Origin: Dehalococcoidia bacterium | GTDB lineage: Bacteria > Chloroflexota > Dehalococcoidia > UBA3495 | Assembly: GCA_028822675.1 (NCBI GenBank) | Contig: JAPKDE010000173.1 | Location: forward strand, 1-5,684 | Length of the DNA: 5,684 nt | Direction: 5' to 3' | Shown here: piece by piece, positions 1 through 5,292 of the stretch | How positions within the stretch are numbered: the first letter of the stretch is position 1 | Layout: each line of letters begins with the position of its first letter | Translations under genes and position numbers: made by a program | Notes under the pieces: model-generated | Told to the model about the DNA's origin: nothing | The model's database searches: none | What the model saw: the letters and a program-made list of their open reading frames with translations, nothing else

Positions 1-688
1 TTTTCCAACCCAGTTGCTGGACCATTTCCAGGCCCATGGATTTCTTGCCTTCCGCTCGGTACGGCTCTTTTAGTGTGGAAAGGTCAAAAAATCCCAATTC
101 CTTGGCCACCGCCACGGCTTCCCGTCCAGCATCATTGATCAGGCCTTGCACCAGGTTTAATTCAGACCCGGCCACCAGAGTCTCTTTCTTATTGGCATCC
201 GGCGCGTCTTGGGGCATGAACACCTTGGTCTCCATGCCGGACCGCGCCCCGTAGGCCGCTGCGGCGCCAGCCGCGTTACCGGCAGAGGGCATGGTGAACC
301 CGCTCACCTTTAGTTCCATAGCCTTTGAAACCGCAGCAGAAATACCACGGGCCTTGAAAGTGCCGGTGGGGTTTAGACCCTCTTCTTTCACGTAGAGATT
401 TCGCATGCCCAGCTGCTTGGCCAGGTTGTTGGTCTTGATCAGCGGTGTGCCACCCTCGCCCAGCGTCACAATGTCGTCGGGATTGTTCACCGGAAGCAAC
501 TCAGCGTACCGCCACATGGTATCGGGGCGAGAGACCAGGCTGTCGCGGTCAACCTCACGTCCCAACTTGGCCAAGTCGTAGCGGGCGAACAATACTTTCT
601 CGCAGCACGGGCTGATGCCGATTAGTTGCTCGTGGGGGTAACTTTTGCCGCAGACAGTGCATTCCAGGTGGCTGATATAGCTGGTCAT
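1..688 (-). CDS. thrC: Threonine synthase, N-terminal part (cut by window edge)
   Basis: The gene reads leftward from the ATG at 688-686 and is open to the window edge (229 codons, no stop), so the C-terminal part is missing. The protein starts with a zinc-ribbon-like region (C10xxC13 and C28-C29). A fold-type II PLP-enzyme domain follows: GEGGTPL near residues 77-83, NPTGTFKARG at 106-115 with K112 as expected PLP Schiff-base lysine, a PLP phosphate-binding SAGNAAG at 134-140, and EPYRAEGKKSMGLE near 208-221, which is typical of threonine synthases. The family converts O-phosphohomoserine to threonine in the cytoplasm. Start choice is supported by AAAGGAGG at 707-700, 11 nt upstream of the ATG, with no in-frame start between. 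The usual FKDRG motif reads FKARG here, so a related PLP lyase such as a threonine dehydratase-like enzyme is a lesser alternative. It is divergent from the FAH gene and probably functionally unrelated to the genes to the right. Confidence 0.8.
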   Translation of the reverse strand, partial: MTSYISHLECTVCGKSYPHEQLIGISPCCEKVLFARYDLAKLGREVDRDSLVSRPDTMWRYAELLPVNNPDDIVTLGEGGTPLIKTNNLAKQLGMRNLYVKEEGLNPTGTFKARGISAAVSKAMELKVSGFTMPSAGNAAGAAAAYGARSGMETKVFMPQDAPDANKKETLVAGSELNLVQGLINDAGREAVAVAKELGFFDLSTLKEPYRAEGKKSMGLEMVQQLGWK

Positions 689-707
689 GTGGTCGCTAAC
701 CTCCTTT

Positions 708-727
708 GAAGTACGGACGAAGTACGG
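708..727. repeat. Tandem 9-bp direct repeat, 11-bp period
   Basis: GAAGTACGG occurs at 708-716 and again exactly at 719-727. The spacing is 11 bp, roughly one helical turn, so two copies would face the same side of the DNA. It lies immediately upstream of the thrC Shine-Dalgarno. It could be a regulator binding site or a leader RNA element; no known regulator is recognised from it. Confidence 0.4.
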
Positions 728-785
728 GCCTGCTAAGCGCTGGCCTAGCTAGGTGCAAACTTGTTGGTCTAGTCGGATTGCCCCT

Positions 786-814
786 ACTATACCCCACGTA
801 GGAACCCCTGCGGA
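786..814 (-). promoter_or_regulatory. Weak candidate sigma70 promoter for thrC
   Basis: On the minus strand a TATAGT (791-786) matches 5 of 6 consensus -10 positions. At 17 bp spacing the -35 hexamer is TCCGCA (814-809), matching only 3 of 6. It would start transcription near 779, giving thrC a leader of about 90 nt. It is proposed on position and the -10 match alone. Confidence 0.3.
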
Positions 815-835
815 TAGTCTGCTCAATTACTCGTC

Positions 836-853
836 TTCTCAGATTTTTGAGAA
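836..853. repeat. Perfect inverted repeat, operator-like
   Basis: TTCTCA at 836-841 and TGAGAA at 848-853 are perfect inverted arms around a 6-base AT-rich centre. It lies about 20 bp upstream of the -35 of the rightward promoter, a plausible position for an activator or repressor site. An 18-bp element with 6-bp arms can arise by chance, so the call is tentative. Confidence 0.3.
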
Positions 854-873
854 ACTCGACTGCGCTGCCAAGC

Positions 874-902
874 TTGCCACAAGCCTACTGGTTAAGTAAT
901 AT
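874..902 (+). promoter_or_regulatory. Candidate sigma70 promoter for the FAH-family gene
   Basis: TTGCCA (874-879) and TAATAT (897-902) are separated by the ideal 17 bp, each matching 4-5 of 6 consensus positions. Transcription would begin near 909, leaving a leader of about 93 nt that contains the palindrome ACCGGCCGGT (945-954) before the Shine-Dalgarno at 992-997. This is the best promoter match in the region; it has not been confirmed experimentally. Confidence 0.5.
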
Positions 903-1001
903 GCCCGCTAGACGGCCCGTGCGGCCCATCCCCATCTACACTGGACCGGCCGGTAAAAACACCAGCCCGTGAGAAAATAGTGAAGACATTTAAGGAGAGC
1001 T

Positions 1002-1925
1002 ATGAAACTTGTATTCTTTGACGATTTCGTTTTAGGTGTAGTGAAAGACGACACTGTGGTCGATGTTTCCGGGGCCGTTAGCGGCATCGAACACACCTCG
1101 CCTCAGGACCTAATTAACAAGATAATTGAGAACTTTTCCCAGCACCGCGCCGCTCTGCAACAGGCGGCGGACAGCGGCCAGGGCAAGCCCGTAAGCGAAG
1201 TAAGACTTCGCTCACCCCTGCCCAAGCCTCCCAACATCATCTGCATGGCAGTGAACTACATGGAGGATGGCACCAGGGCAGAACCGGCCCCCATCAACGC
1301 CTTCCAGAAGTCGCCGAACTCGGTTATTGGCAATGGTGACACGATGATCCTTCCAGACATTCCCGCCTCTATCTTTGAAGGCGAGGCTGAGATTGCCTTG
1401 GTGATTGGCAAAAAGGCCAAGAACGTTAAACCCGAAGATGCCTACGACTACATTTTTGGCTACATAAACTTCATTGATGGTTCCGCCCGCGGCCTACAAG
1501 CTGGAGGCAACACCTTCTATCAGATGAAGTCCAGAGACACATTTGCGCCCATGGGACCCTACCTGGTCACCGCCGATGAGGTTAAAGATGCCCAGAACCT
1601 GGACATCAAACTGTGGGTTAATGAAGATCTGAAGCAGTCTTTCAATACCGACGATATGGCCCACAAGATTCCCCGAATCATGGAATGGGTCACATCCATT
1701 CACGAACTGGAACCCGGTGACGTCGTTGCCACCGGTACCAACCACCGCGGACTTAGCGCGCTGATGGACGGCGACACCGTGGACCTGGAAGTTCAGGGGC
1801 TGGGCACGCTGCATTTCGACATCCAAGATGACTTGAAGCGTACCTGGCAACGGACCACCCGCTTGGAGATGGCCGATCAGGGCAAAGAGGGAACAACTCC
1901 CCAGACTGGCGGCAAGTATTCCTAG
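1002..1925 (+). CDS. Fumarylacetoacetate hydrolase (FAH) family protein
   Basis: This 307-residue protein has the FAH/HpcE fold family layout: a short N-terminal domain (residues 1-70), then a catalytic domain from about 74 to 275. Visible landmarks are the ExE metal-ligand motif at E128/E130 before IALVIGK, D149 in GYINFIDGSARGLQ (third expected metal ligand), K166 before DTFAPMGP, TGT at 234-236, and DGDTVDLEVQGLGTL at 246-260. The family uses Mg2+ or Mn2+ to hydrolyse, decarboxylate or isomerise beta-diketo or 2-oxo acids in the cytoplasm, often late in aromatic catabolism; the substrate here cannot be named. The usual NYxxHxxE loop reads NYMEDG (85-90), so the conserved His is absent. A hydrophilic tail follows about residue 283. 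AAGGAG at 992-997 supports the ATG. The gene is monocistronic, with a promoter upstream and a terminator 20 bp after the stop. Confidence 0.9.
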   Translation: MKLVFFDDFVLGVVKDDTVVDVSGAVSGIEHTSPQDLINKIIENFSQHRAALQQAADSGQGKPVSEVRLRSPLPKPPNIICMAVNYMEDGTRAEPAPINAFQKSPNSVIGNGDTMILPDIPASIFEGEAEIALVIGKKAKNVKPEDAYDYIFGYINFIDGSARGLQAGGNTFYQMKSRDTFAPMGPYLVTADEVKDAQNLDIKLWVNEDLKQSFNTDDMAHKIPRIMEWVTSIHELEPGDVVATGTNHRGLSALMDGDTVDLEVQGLGTLHFDIQDDLKRTWQRTTRLEMADQGKEGTTPQTGGKYS

Positions 1926-1944
1926 ACCGTAATTCGAATTGAAT

Positions 1945-1975
1945 AAAAATCCCCCGCCACTTGGCGGGGATTTTT
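1945..1975 (+). terminator. Intrinsic terminator after the FAH-family gene
   Basis: A GC-rich hairpin begins 19 bases after the TAG stop. CCCC plus GCC (1952-1958) pairs with GGC plus GGGG (1963-1969) around the loop ACTT, with C1951 bulged, T1950 pairing with A1970, and an A-tract (1945-1949) pairing with the T-tract (1971-1975). The A/T symmetry means it could also stop transcription arriving from the right. It separates the FAH gene from the amidase unit. Confidence 0.9.
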
Positions 1976-1990
1976 GGTTTCAGGCCTCTG

Positions 1991-2019
1991 GCGTTTTACT
2001 GGTATTCCAGTTGTATAAT
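1991..2019 (+). promoter_or_regulatory. Promoter of the small-subunit/amidase unit
   Basis: A perfect TATAAT -10 lies at 2014-2019, just after the terminator of the preceding gene. At 17 bp spacing the -35 position (1991-1996) reads GCGTTT, a poor match, so the promoter may need an activator or rely on its -10. A start near 2026 would leave a leader of about 39 nt. Confidence 0.55.
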
Positions 2020-2064
2020 CACCTATCTTTTTAAGCCTCTATCAAGCAAATAGGAGTAAACCCT

Positions 2065-2259
2065 ATGGTAAGCGAGAACAAACCCGAGATTTCTATGCAA
2101 GAGTTCAAGCTCATGGCAGACCGTGCAGGTCTTGGAATGGACCAAGCGGAGCTGGACCACCTAAAGCCCATCTACGAGCTGTACATGGAATACACGGCCA
2201 TGATGCACTCCATAGAATTTGGGTCTGAAGAAATGGTTGTGGAATTCCATCCCGATTAA
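2065..2259 (+). CDS. Small GatC/AtzG-like protein, probable amidase partner
   Basis: This 64-residue acidic protein has no signal peptide or membrane segment. Residues 11-50 read as two amphipathic helices with the pattern of GatC and AtzG: an A..AGL segment (19-22), a D-x-x-E-L-x-x-L stretch, then an aromatic-rich second helix. The end, EEMVVEFHPD, resembles the EPxxVFRP-type tail of those proteins. GatC and AtzG wrap around an amidase-signature partner (GatA, AtzE) and stabilise it. The downstream neighbour, 71 bp away, is such an amidase, which strengthens the call. The ATG is preceded by AGGAG at 2052-2056 with 8 nt spacing, and a perfect TATAAT lies upstream, so this is very likely a real gene despite its size. 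The family assignment is inferred from pattern and context, not from clear identity. It is shorter than bacterial GatC (about 95 residues) and no GatB is nearby. Confidence 0.75.
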   Translation: MVSENKPEISMQEFKLMADRAGLGMDQAELDHLKPIYELYMEYTAMMHSIEFGSEEMVVEFHPD

Positions 2260-2275
2260 CCGATTTTATTAATCG
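2253..2275 (+). other. Small hairpin overlapping the stop codon
   Basis: CGATTAA (2253-2259, including the TAA stop) pairs with TTAATCG (2269-2275) around a 9-base loop, followed five bases later by a T-run (2280-2284). The stem is AT-rich and weak. It may act as a leaky terminator or processing site that sets the ratio of the small protein to the amidase, or it may be incidental. Confidence 0.35.
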
Positions 2276-2330
2276 CGTCTTTTTAATTGAATTGATCGGG
2301 CATTCTTAATCTGTTTATAGGGGTGGACAC

Positions 2331-3737
2331 ATGACCCAGACAAATAAAAAACTACACGAACTGACAATCCACGAAGCCGGCAAAATGCTCAAAGACGGTG
2401 AGCTCTCCCCCGTTGAATTGACTCAGGCTTTCTTTGATCGGATCGACGAGACTGAAGACCGACTGCATTCATTCATAACCTTGTTGAATGACCGGGCCAT
2501 GGGTGAGGCCCGCACCGCCGAAGCGGAGATTCGCAGCGGCCATTACAAGGGGCCCATGCACGGGATACCCATCGTGCTGAAAGACCTTTACGACACGGCG
2601 GGAATCCGCACCACCTCCGGCTCCCAGGTGGACTTTGACCGAGTGCCCACCGAGGACTCAACCGCAACCGCTCGATTGGCCGACGCCGGAGCAATCCTGC
2701 TGGGTAAGGTGACCATGCACGAATTTGCCCTGGGAGGCCCGGACTGGACCACCCCATTTGAACCAGCTTGCAACCCCTGGAACCTGGACCACATCACCGG
2801 CGGCTCCAGCAGCGGTACAGCTTCTGCGGTTTCATCCGGTCAAGCGATGGGTGGTCTCGGGTCCTGCACTGGAGGGTCCATCCGCGGCCCGGCATCACTC
2901 TGCGGCATCGTAGGTCTGAAGCCCACCTACGGGCGGGTCAGCCGTGCCGGTGTTGTAACGTTGAGTTGGTCCCAGGACCACGTTGGCCCTTTGACCTACA
3001 CCGTTGAAGACAGCGCATATATGCTCCAGGCCATCGCAGGCCACGACCCCAAAGACCCCACCAGCAGCCGCTCGATAGTGCCGGATTATTCCCTGTCCCT
3101 CCGTGAAGACATCAAGGGCAAGGTGTTTGGTCTGCCGAGGCATTATTTCTTCGACGACGACCCTGGCGTAAACGCAGAGGTGGTTGCCGTAGTTGAAAAG
3201 GCCGTAGCCGAGCTTGAAAGCCTGGGTGCCAGAATAGAAGAGATAGAACTGCCCAGCCTGGAATACGTGCGGGCGGCCAACACCATCATCATGGTCAGTG
3301 AGGCCTACGCCTTCCACGAGCCCAATCTCAAAACTAGGCCCCAGGACTTCGGCGAGATCGTCCGGGCTAGGTTCAGGATTGGCGGCATGCTCAGCGCCGG
3401 TGATTACCTGCAGGCCCAGCGGTGCCGACAGTGGAGCAAGCGGGAATTCGCTCAGGCGCTGACCAAGGTCGACTTCTTTGTAACTCCGACTATGACCCAA
3501 CCAGCAGCGGCGTTTGAAGGCTACGACCCCATCGCCACCATCCAGGGAAAAAGCTTTACCGCGCCGTTTAACGTCACCGGGTTGCCAGCCATCTCAGTTC
3601 CCTGCGGCTTCACCCAAACGGGGTTGCCCGTGGGACTCCAGATAGCGGGAAAAGCCTTTGACGAACCCGGCGTAATCCAGGCTGCTTACACCTATCAACA
3701 GCATGCCCGCTGGTACGAGCAGCGACCAAATATCTAG
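2331..3737 (+). CDS. Amidase signature (AS) family amidase
   Basis: The 468-residue cytoplasmic enzyme matches the usual length of AS amidases. The catalytic triad is visible: K84 in GIPIVLKDLYDTAG, cis-Ser S159 in GGSSSGT (157-163), and nucleophile S183 in CTGGSIRGPAS. The last two are 24 residues apart, as in FAAH and GatA. GIVGLKPTYGRVSRAGV follows near 192-208. The family hydrolyses amide bonds to a carboxylate and ammonia or amine. GatA itself is unlikely: the region near 323-350 (SEAYAFHEPNLKTRP) lacks the NLARYDGxRYG motif of GatA, and no gatB is adjacent. It is closer in type to AtzE-like or general amidases; the substrate is unknown. Cys179 occupies the position of Asp in the usual GSDTGGSIR. 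The ATG has a GGGGTGG Shine-Dalgarno (2320-2326) only 4 nt upstream. It is probably co-transcribed with the small gene before it; the stop lies 4 bp from that of the convergent transporter. Confidence 0.93.
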   Translation: MTQTNKKLHELTIHEAGKMLKDGELSPVELTQAFFDRIDETEDRLHSFITLLNDRAMGEARTAEAEIRSGHYKGPMHGIPIVLKDLYDTAGIRTTSGSQVDFDRVPTEDSTATARLADAGAILLGKVTMHEFALGGPDWTTPFEPACNPWNLDHITGGSSSGTASAVSSGQAMGGLGSCTGGSIRGPASLCGIVGLKPTYGRVSRAGVVTLSWSQDHVGPLTYTVEDSAYMLQAIAGHDPKDPTSSRSIVPDYSLSLREDIKGKVFGLPRHYFFDDDPGVNAEVVAVVEKAVAELESLGARIEEIELPSLEYVRAANTIIMVSEAYAFHEPNLKTRPQDFGEIVRARFRIGGMLSAGDYLQAQRCRQWSKREFAQALTKVDFFVTPTMTQPAAAFEGYDPIATIQGKSFTAPFNVTGLPAISVPCGFTQTGLPVGLQIAGKAFDEPGVIQAAYTYQQHARWYEQRPNI

Positions 3738-3741
3738 GCTG

Positions 3742-5055
3742 CTAATCGTCTGCGGGACTCGGCAGGGGTGTTGACCTGGCGTCGGGAGGGAGATTTTCTT
3801 CCCAGTCTAGGATCAACACCCGGTCGGTGGTGTCCATGGACATGATAACTACCGCACCGATTAGGCTTGTGGCAACGGACAGGCTGATCGTCACAACATA
3901 ATCGCCAAAGAACCCAAACAGCACACCGCCAATCCAGCCTCCGGTGGCCATGCCCAACATTGCGCCGGAGAGCTGCCAGCCAAATGATCGGCCCAATGAC
4001 CCCTCGCCGTAGTAACGACGGTTGATGATGGGAAAGGCTGAACCCTCTCCGCCGTAGCCAATCCCAAAGACCACGGCAAATAAATAGAAAGTCCAGGTGT
4101 CATGGGTCCAAAACAGCATCAACACCGGTAATCCCTGTAGCACGTACATGACGGCCATGGTGCCCCGCGGACCCAGGGAGTCAGCCAGCACCGGAGTCAG
4201 GAACCGGGTCAACCCACTCACCAAGGCCAGGGTGCTGAGAACCCCCGCTGCGGCCACCGGGCCAACCCCTGCTAGCACAGCGATTGGGACGATGTAGACG
4301 ATCACTATTGCGTGGGAGACACAGCCCAGGTAATGGATCATCACCAATTTCCAGAATGCGGCGGTGGACTGGATGGTCGCCGCACGGACTTTATCCCTGA
4401 CCATGCGAATCTCACGGCTGAACTGCTCGTTCCGCCCTTCAGCCCAGGCGCCACCAAATGGGTCTATGCCGATGTCAGACGGCCTACTGCGGAAGAAATA
4501 CACTACGATGGACATGGTGATGCCGCAACCAATGCCCAACGTCCAGAAGGCTACTCTCCAGTCGTAATTCGCCAGCAAGATGCCGATGAGCAGGGTGGTG
4601 CCGGCAGGCCCCACTCCCTGGGCGCACTGCAGCAGTCCTACCCCAACGCCCAACTTTTCTTTAAACCAGTAGGTGGCGGTGGTGATCAACGCTACGTTGA
4701 GGCAACTCTGGGTGGTACCGAGGAATATTCCGTAAGCCACCCATATGTGCCAAACATCCGTTGCCATGGCCGAGATAGCCGTACCAATAAAGAAGCACAC
4801 CACCCCGATGATCAAAACCGGACGACCACCGTACCGGTCCGTGGCAATGCCGATGATTGGGGCGAGCACTGCGCTCATGATGGCGGAGATGCCGTAGGCC
4901 AGCGTTATTGAACCCTGGCTCCAGCCATACTCGTCTTGCAGCGGCAGAATCACCACGCCAAAGGCTTGGGTGATGGAACCACCGCCCAGGTACAGCAATA
5001 CCGAAAGGCCAATTATGATCCAGGCGTAATGGATTTTTGGACGGCGCATCTGCAT
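3742..5055 (-). CDS. MFS transporter, monocarboxylate/oxalate-formate-like
   Basis: This is a 437-residue inner-membrane protein with about 12 hydrophobic segments in two halves, joined by a charged loop near residues 189-232. The first segment (about 11-33) follows the KIHYAW start typical of prokaryotic MCT/OFA-type carriers. MFS motif A is present as GIATDRYGGRPVL (69-81), and RPSDIGIDP at the start of the central loop also fits this group. The second half has the YYGEGSLGRSFGW and GGWIGGVLFG motifs. The C-terminal tail (about 413-437) is cytosolic and Pro-rich. Such carriers are proton-coupled importers or antiporters of small carboxylates, but substrate cannot be read from sequence. ATG at 5055-5053 is used; ATG at 5049-5047 is an alternative. 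Neither has a good Shine-Dalgarno, since the upstream 20 bases are T-rich. It may supply substrate to the neighbouring catabolic enzymes, which is inference. Confidence 0.92.
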   Translation of the reverse strand: MQMRRPKIHYAWIIIGLSVLLYLGGGSITQAFGVVILPLQDEYGWSQGSITLAYGISAIMSAVLAPIIGIATDRYGGRPVLIIGVVCFFIGTAISAMATDVWHIWVAYGIFLGTTQSCLNVALITTATYWFKEKLGVGVGLLQCAQGVGPAGTTLLIGILLANYDWRVAFWTLGIGCGITMSIVVYFFRSRPSDIGIDPFGGAWAEGRNEQFSREIRMVRDKVRAATIQSTAAFWKLVMIHYLGCVSHAIVIVYIVPIAVLAGVGPVAAAGVLSTLALVSGLTRFLTPVLADSLGPRGTMAVMYVLQGLPVLMLFWTHDTWTFYLFAVVFGIGYGGEGSAFPIINRRYYGEGSLGRSFGWQLSGAMLGMATGGWIGGVLFGFFGDYVVTISLSVATSLIGAVVIMSMDTTDRVLILDWEENLPPDARSTPLPSPADD

Positions 5056-5143
5056 CTTGGTAAAAAAATTCTCAAAAGTGACGGCGATTAAGGACAGGCG
5101 TCAATCTAAAGGGATCCAGACTGAACCCACCCGACTGCATTGG

Positions 5144-5149
5144 ATTGTA
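5144..5149 (-). promoter_or_regulatory. Possible -10 element for the MFS gene
   Basis: On the minus strand TACAAT (5149-5144) matches 5 of 6 -10 positions, about 90 bases upstream of the transporter ATG. No fair -35 lies at 16-18 bp spacing, so the call is weak. No convincing promoter for the flavin monooxygenase gene was found in the same intergenic region. Confidence 0.2.
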
Positions 5150-5194
5150 ACGGTCGTTGGGCCAGCGTGGGAATAGCAAAATGATTACCCACCG

Positions 5195-5219
5195 ACAATA
5201 AAAAAAGGGTTAATATTGT
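5195..5219. repeat. Inverted repeat in the divergent promoter region
   Basis: ACAATA (5195-5200) and TATTGT (5214-5219) form perfect arms around a 13-base spacer that includes an A-tract. The 25-bp span is compatible with a dimeric regulator site between the divergent transporter and monooxygenase genes. ATTACCC at 5184-5190 and GGGTTAAT at 5207-5214 form a second, imperfect and overlapping inverted pair. Confidence 0.35.
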
Positions 5220-5230
5220 TGCACCCGTCC

Positions 5231-5253
5231 CGGCAGCCAAAAACGGCAGCCAA
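5231..5253. repeat. Tandem 10-bp direct repeat
   Basis: CGGCAGCCAA occurs at 5231-5240 and again exactly at 5244-5253, a 13-bp period. It lies 40-60 bp before the monooxygenase start, where a transcription factor site or leader element could be. Two perfect 10-mers this close are unlikely by chance, but no known binding family is recognised. Confidence 0.45.
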
Positions 5254-5292
5254 TTTTAGTAGCCCACTATTAGCACCCAACTCCGAGAACGC

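Larger units (their letters stand above)
689..1001. other. Divergent intergenic region between thrC and FAH gene
   Basis: This 313-base region has no credible coding sequence on either strand. It holds the thrC Shine-Dalgarno, a phased direct repeat, candidate promoters for both flanking genes, and short symmetrical elements: the perfect palindrome CCTAGCTAGG at 744-753, TTCTCA-N6-TGAGAA at 836-853 and the perfect palindrome ACCGGCCGGT at 945-954. I found no T-box signature or recognisable riboswitch. Both inferred leaders are about 90 nt long. Confidence 0.6.

Noticed and set aside
689..785. T-box or riboswitch in the thrC leader
   Set aside because: No T-box consensus, no specifier-loop layout and no intrinsic terminator hairpin; the inferred leader is only about 90 nt.
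1494..1850. 118-codon minus-strand frame inside the FAH gene
   Set aside because: Shadow of the FAH coding sequence with no motif or independent ribosome site.
2292..2320. TTGATC-N17-TTATAG as an internal promoter for the amidase
   Set aside because: The -10 would overlap the amidase Shine-Dalgarno and transcription would start at about the ATG, so it is unlikely to serve the gene.
2895..3500. 201-codon open frame on the minus strand inside the amidase gene
   Set aside because: It is fully antisense to a well-supported amidase, with no Shine-Dalgarno evidence and a composition like a translated shadow; the amidase motifs explain the region.
2331..3737. Annotation as GatA of the GatCAB amidotransferase
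   Set aside because: The GatA-specific NLARYDGxRYG segment is missing and there is no gatB next to it, despite the GatC-like small neighbour.
4312..4911. 199-codon open frame on the plus strand inside the MFS gene
   Set aside because: It is antisense to the transporter. The product is hydrophilic and low in recognisable motifs, as expected when hydrophobic codons are read in reverse.
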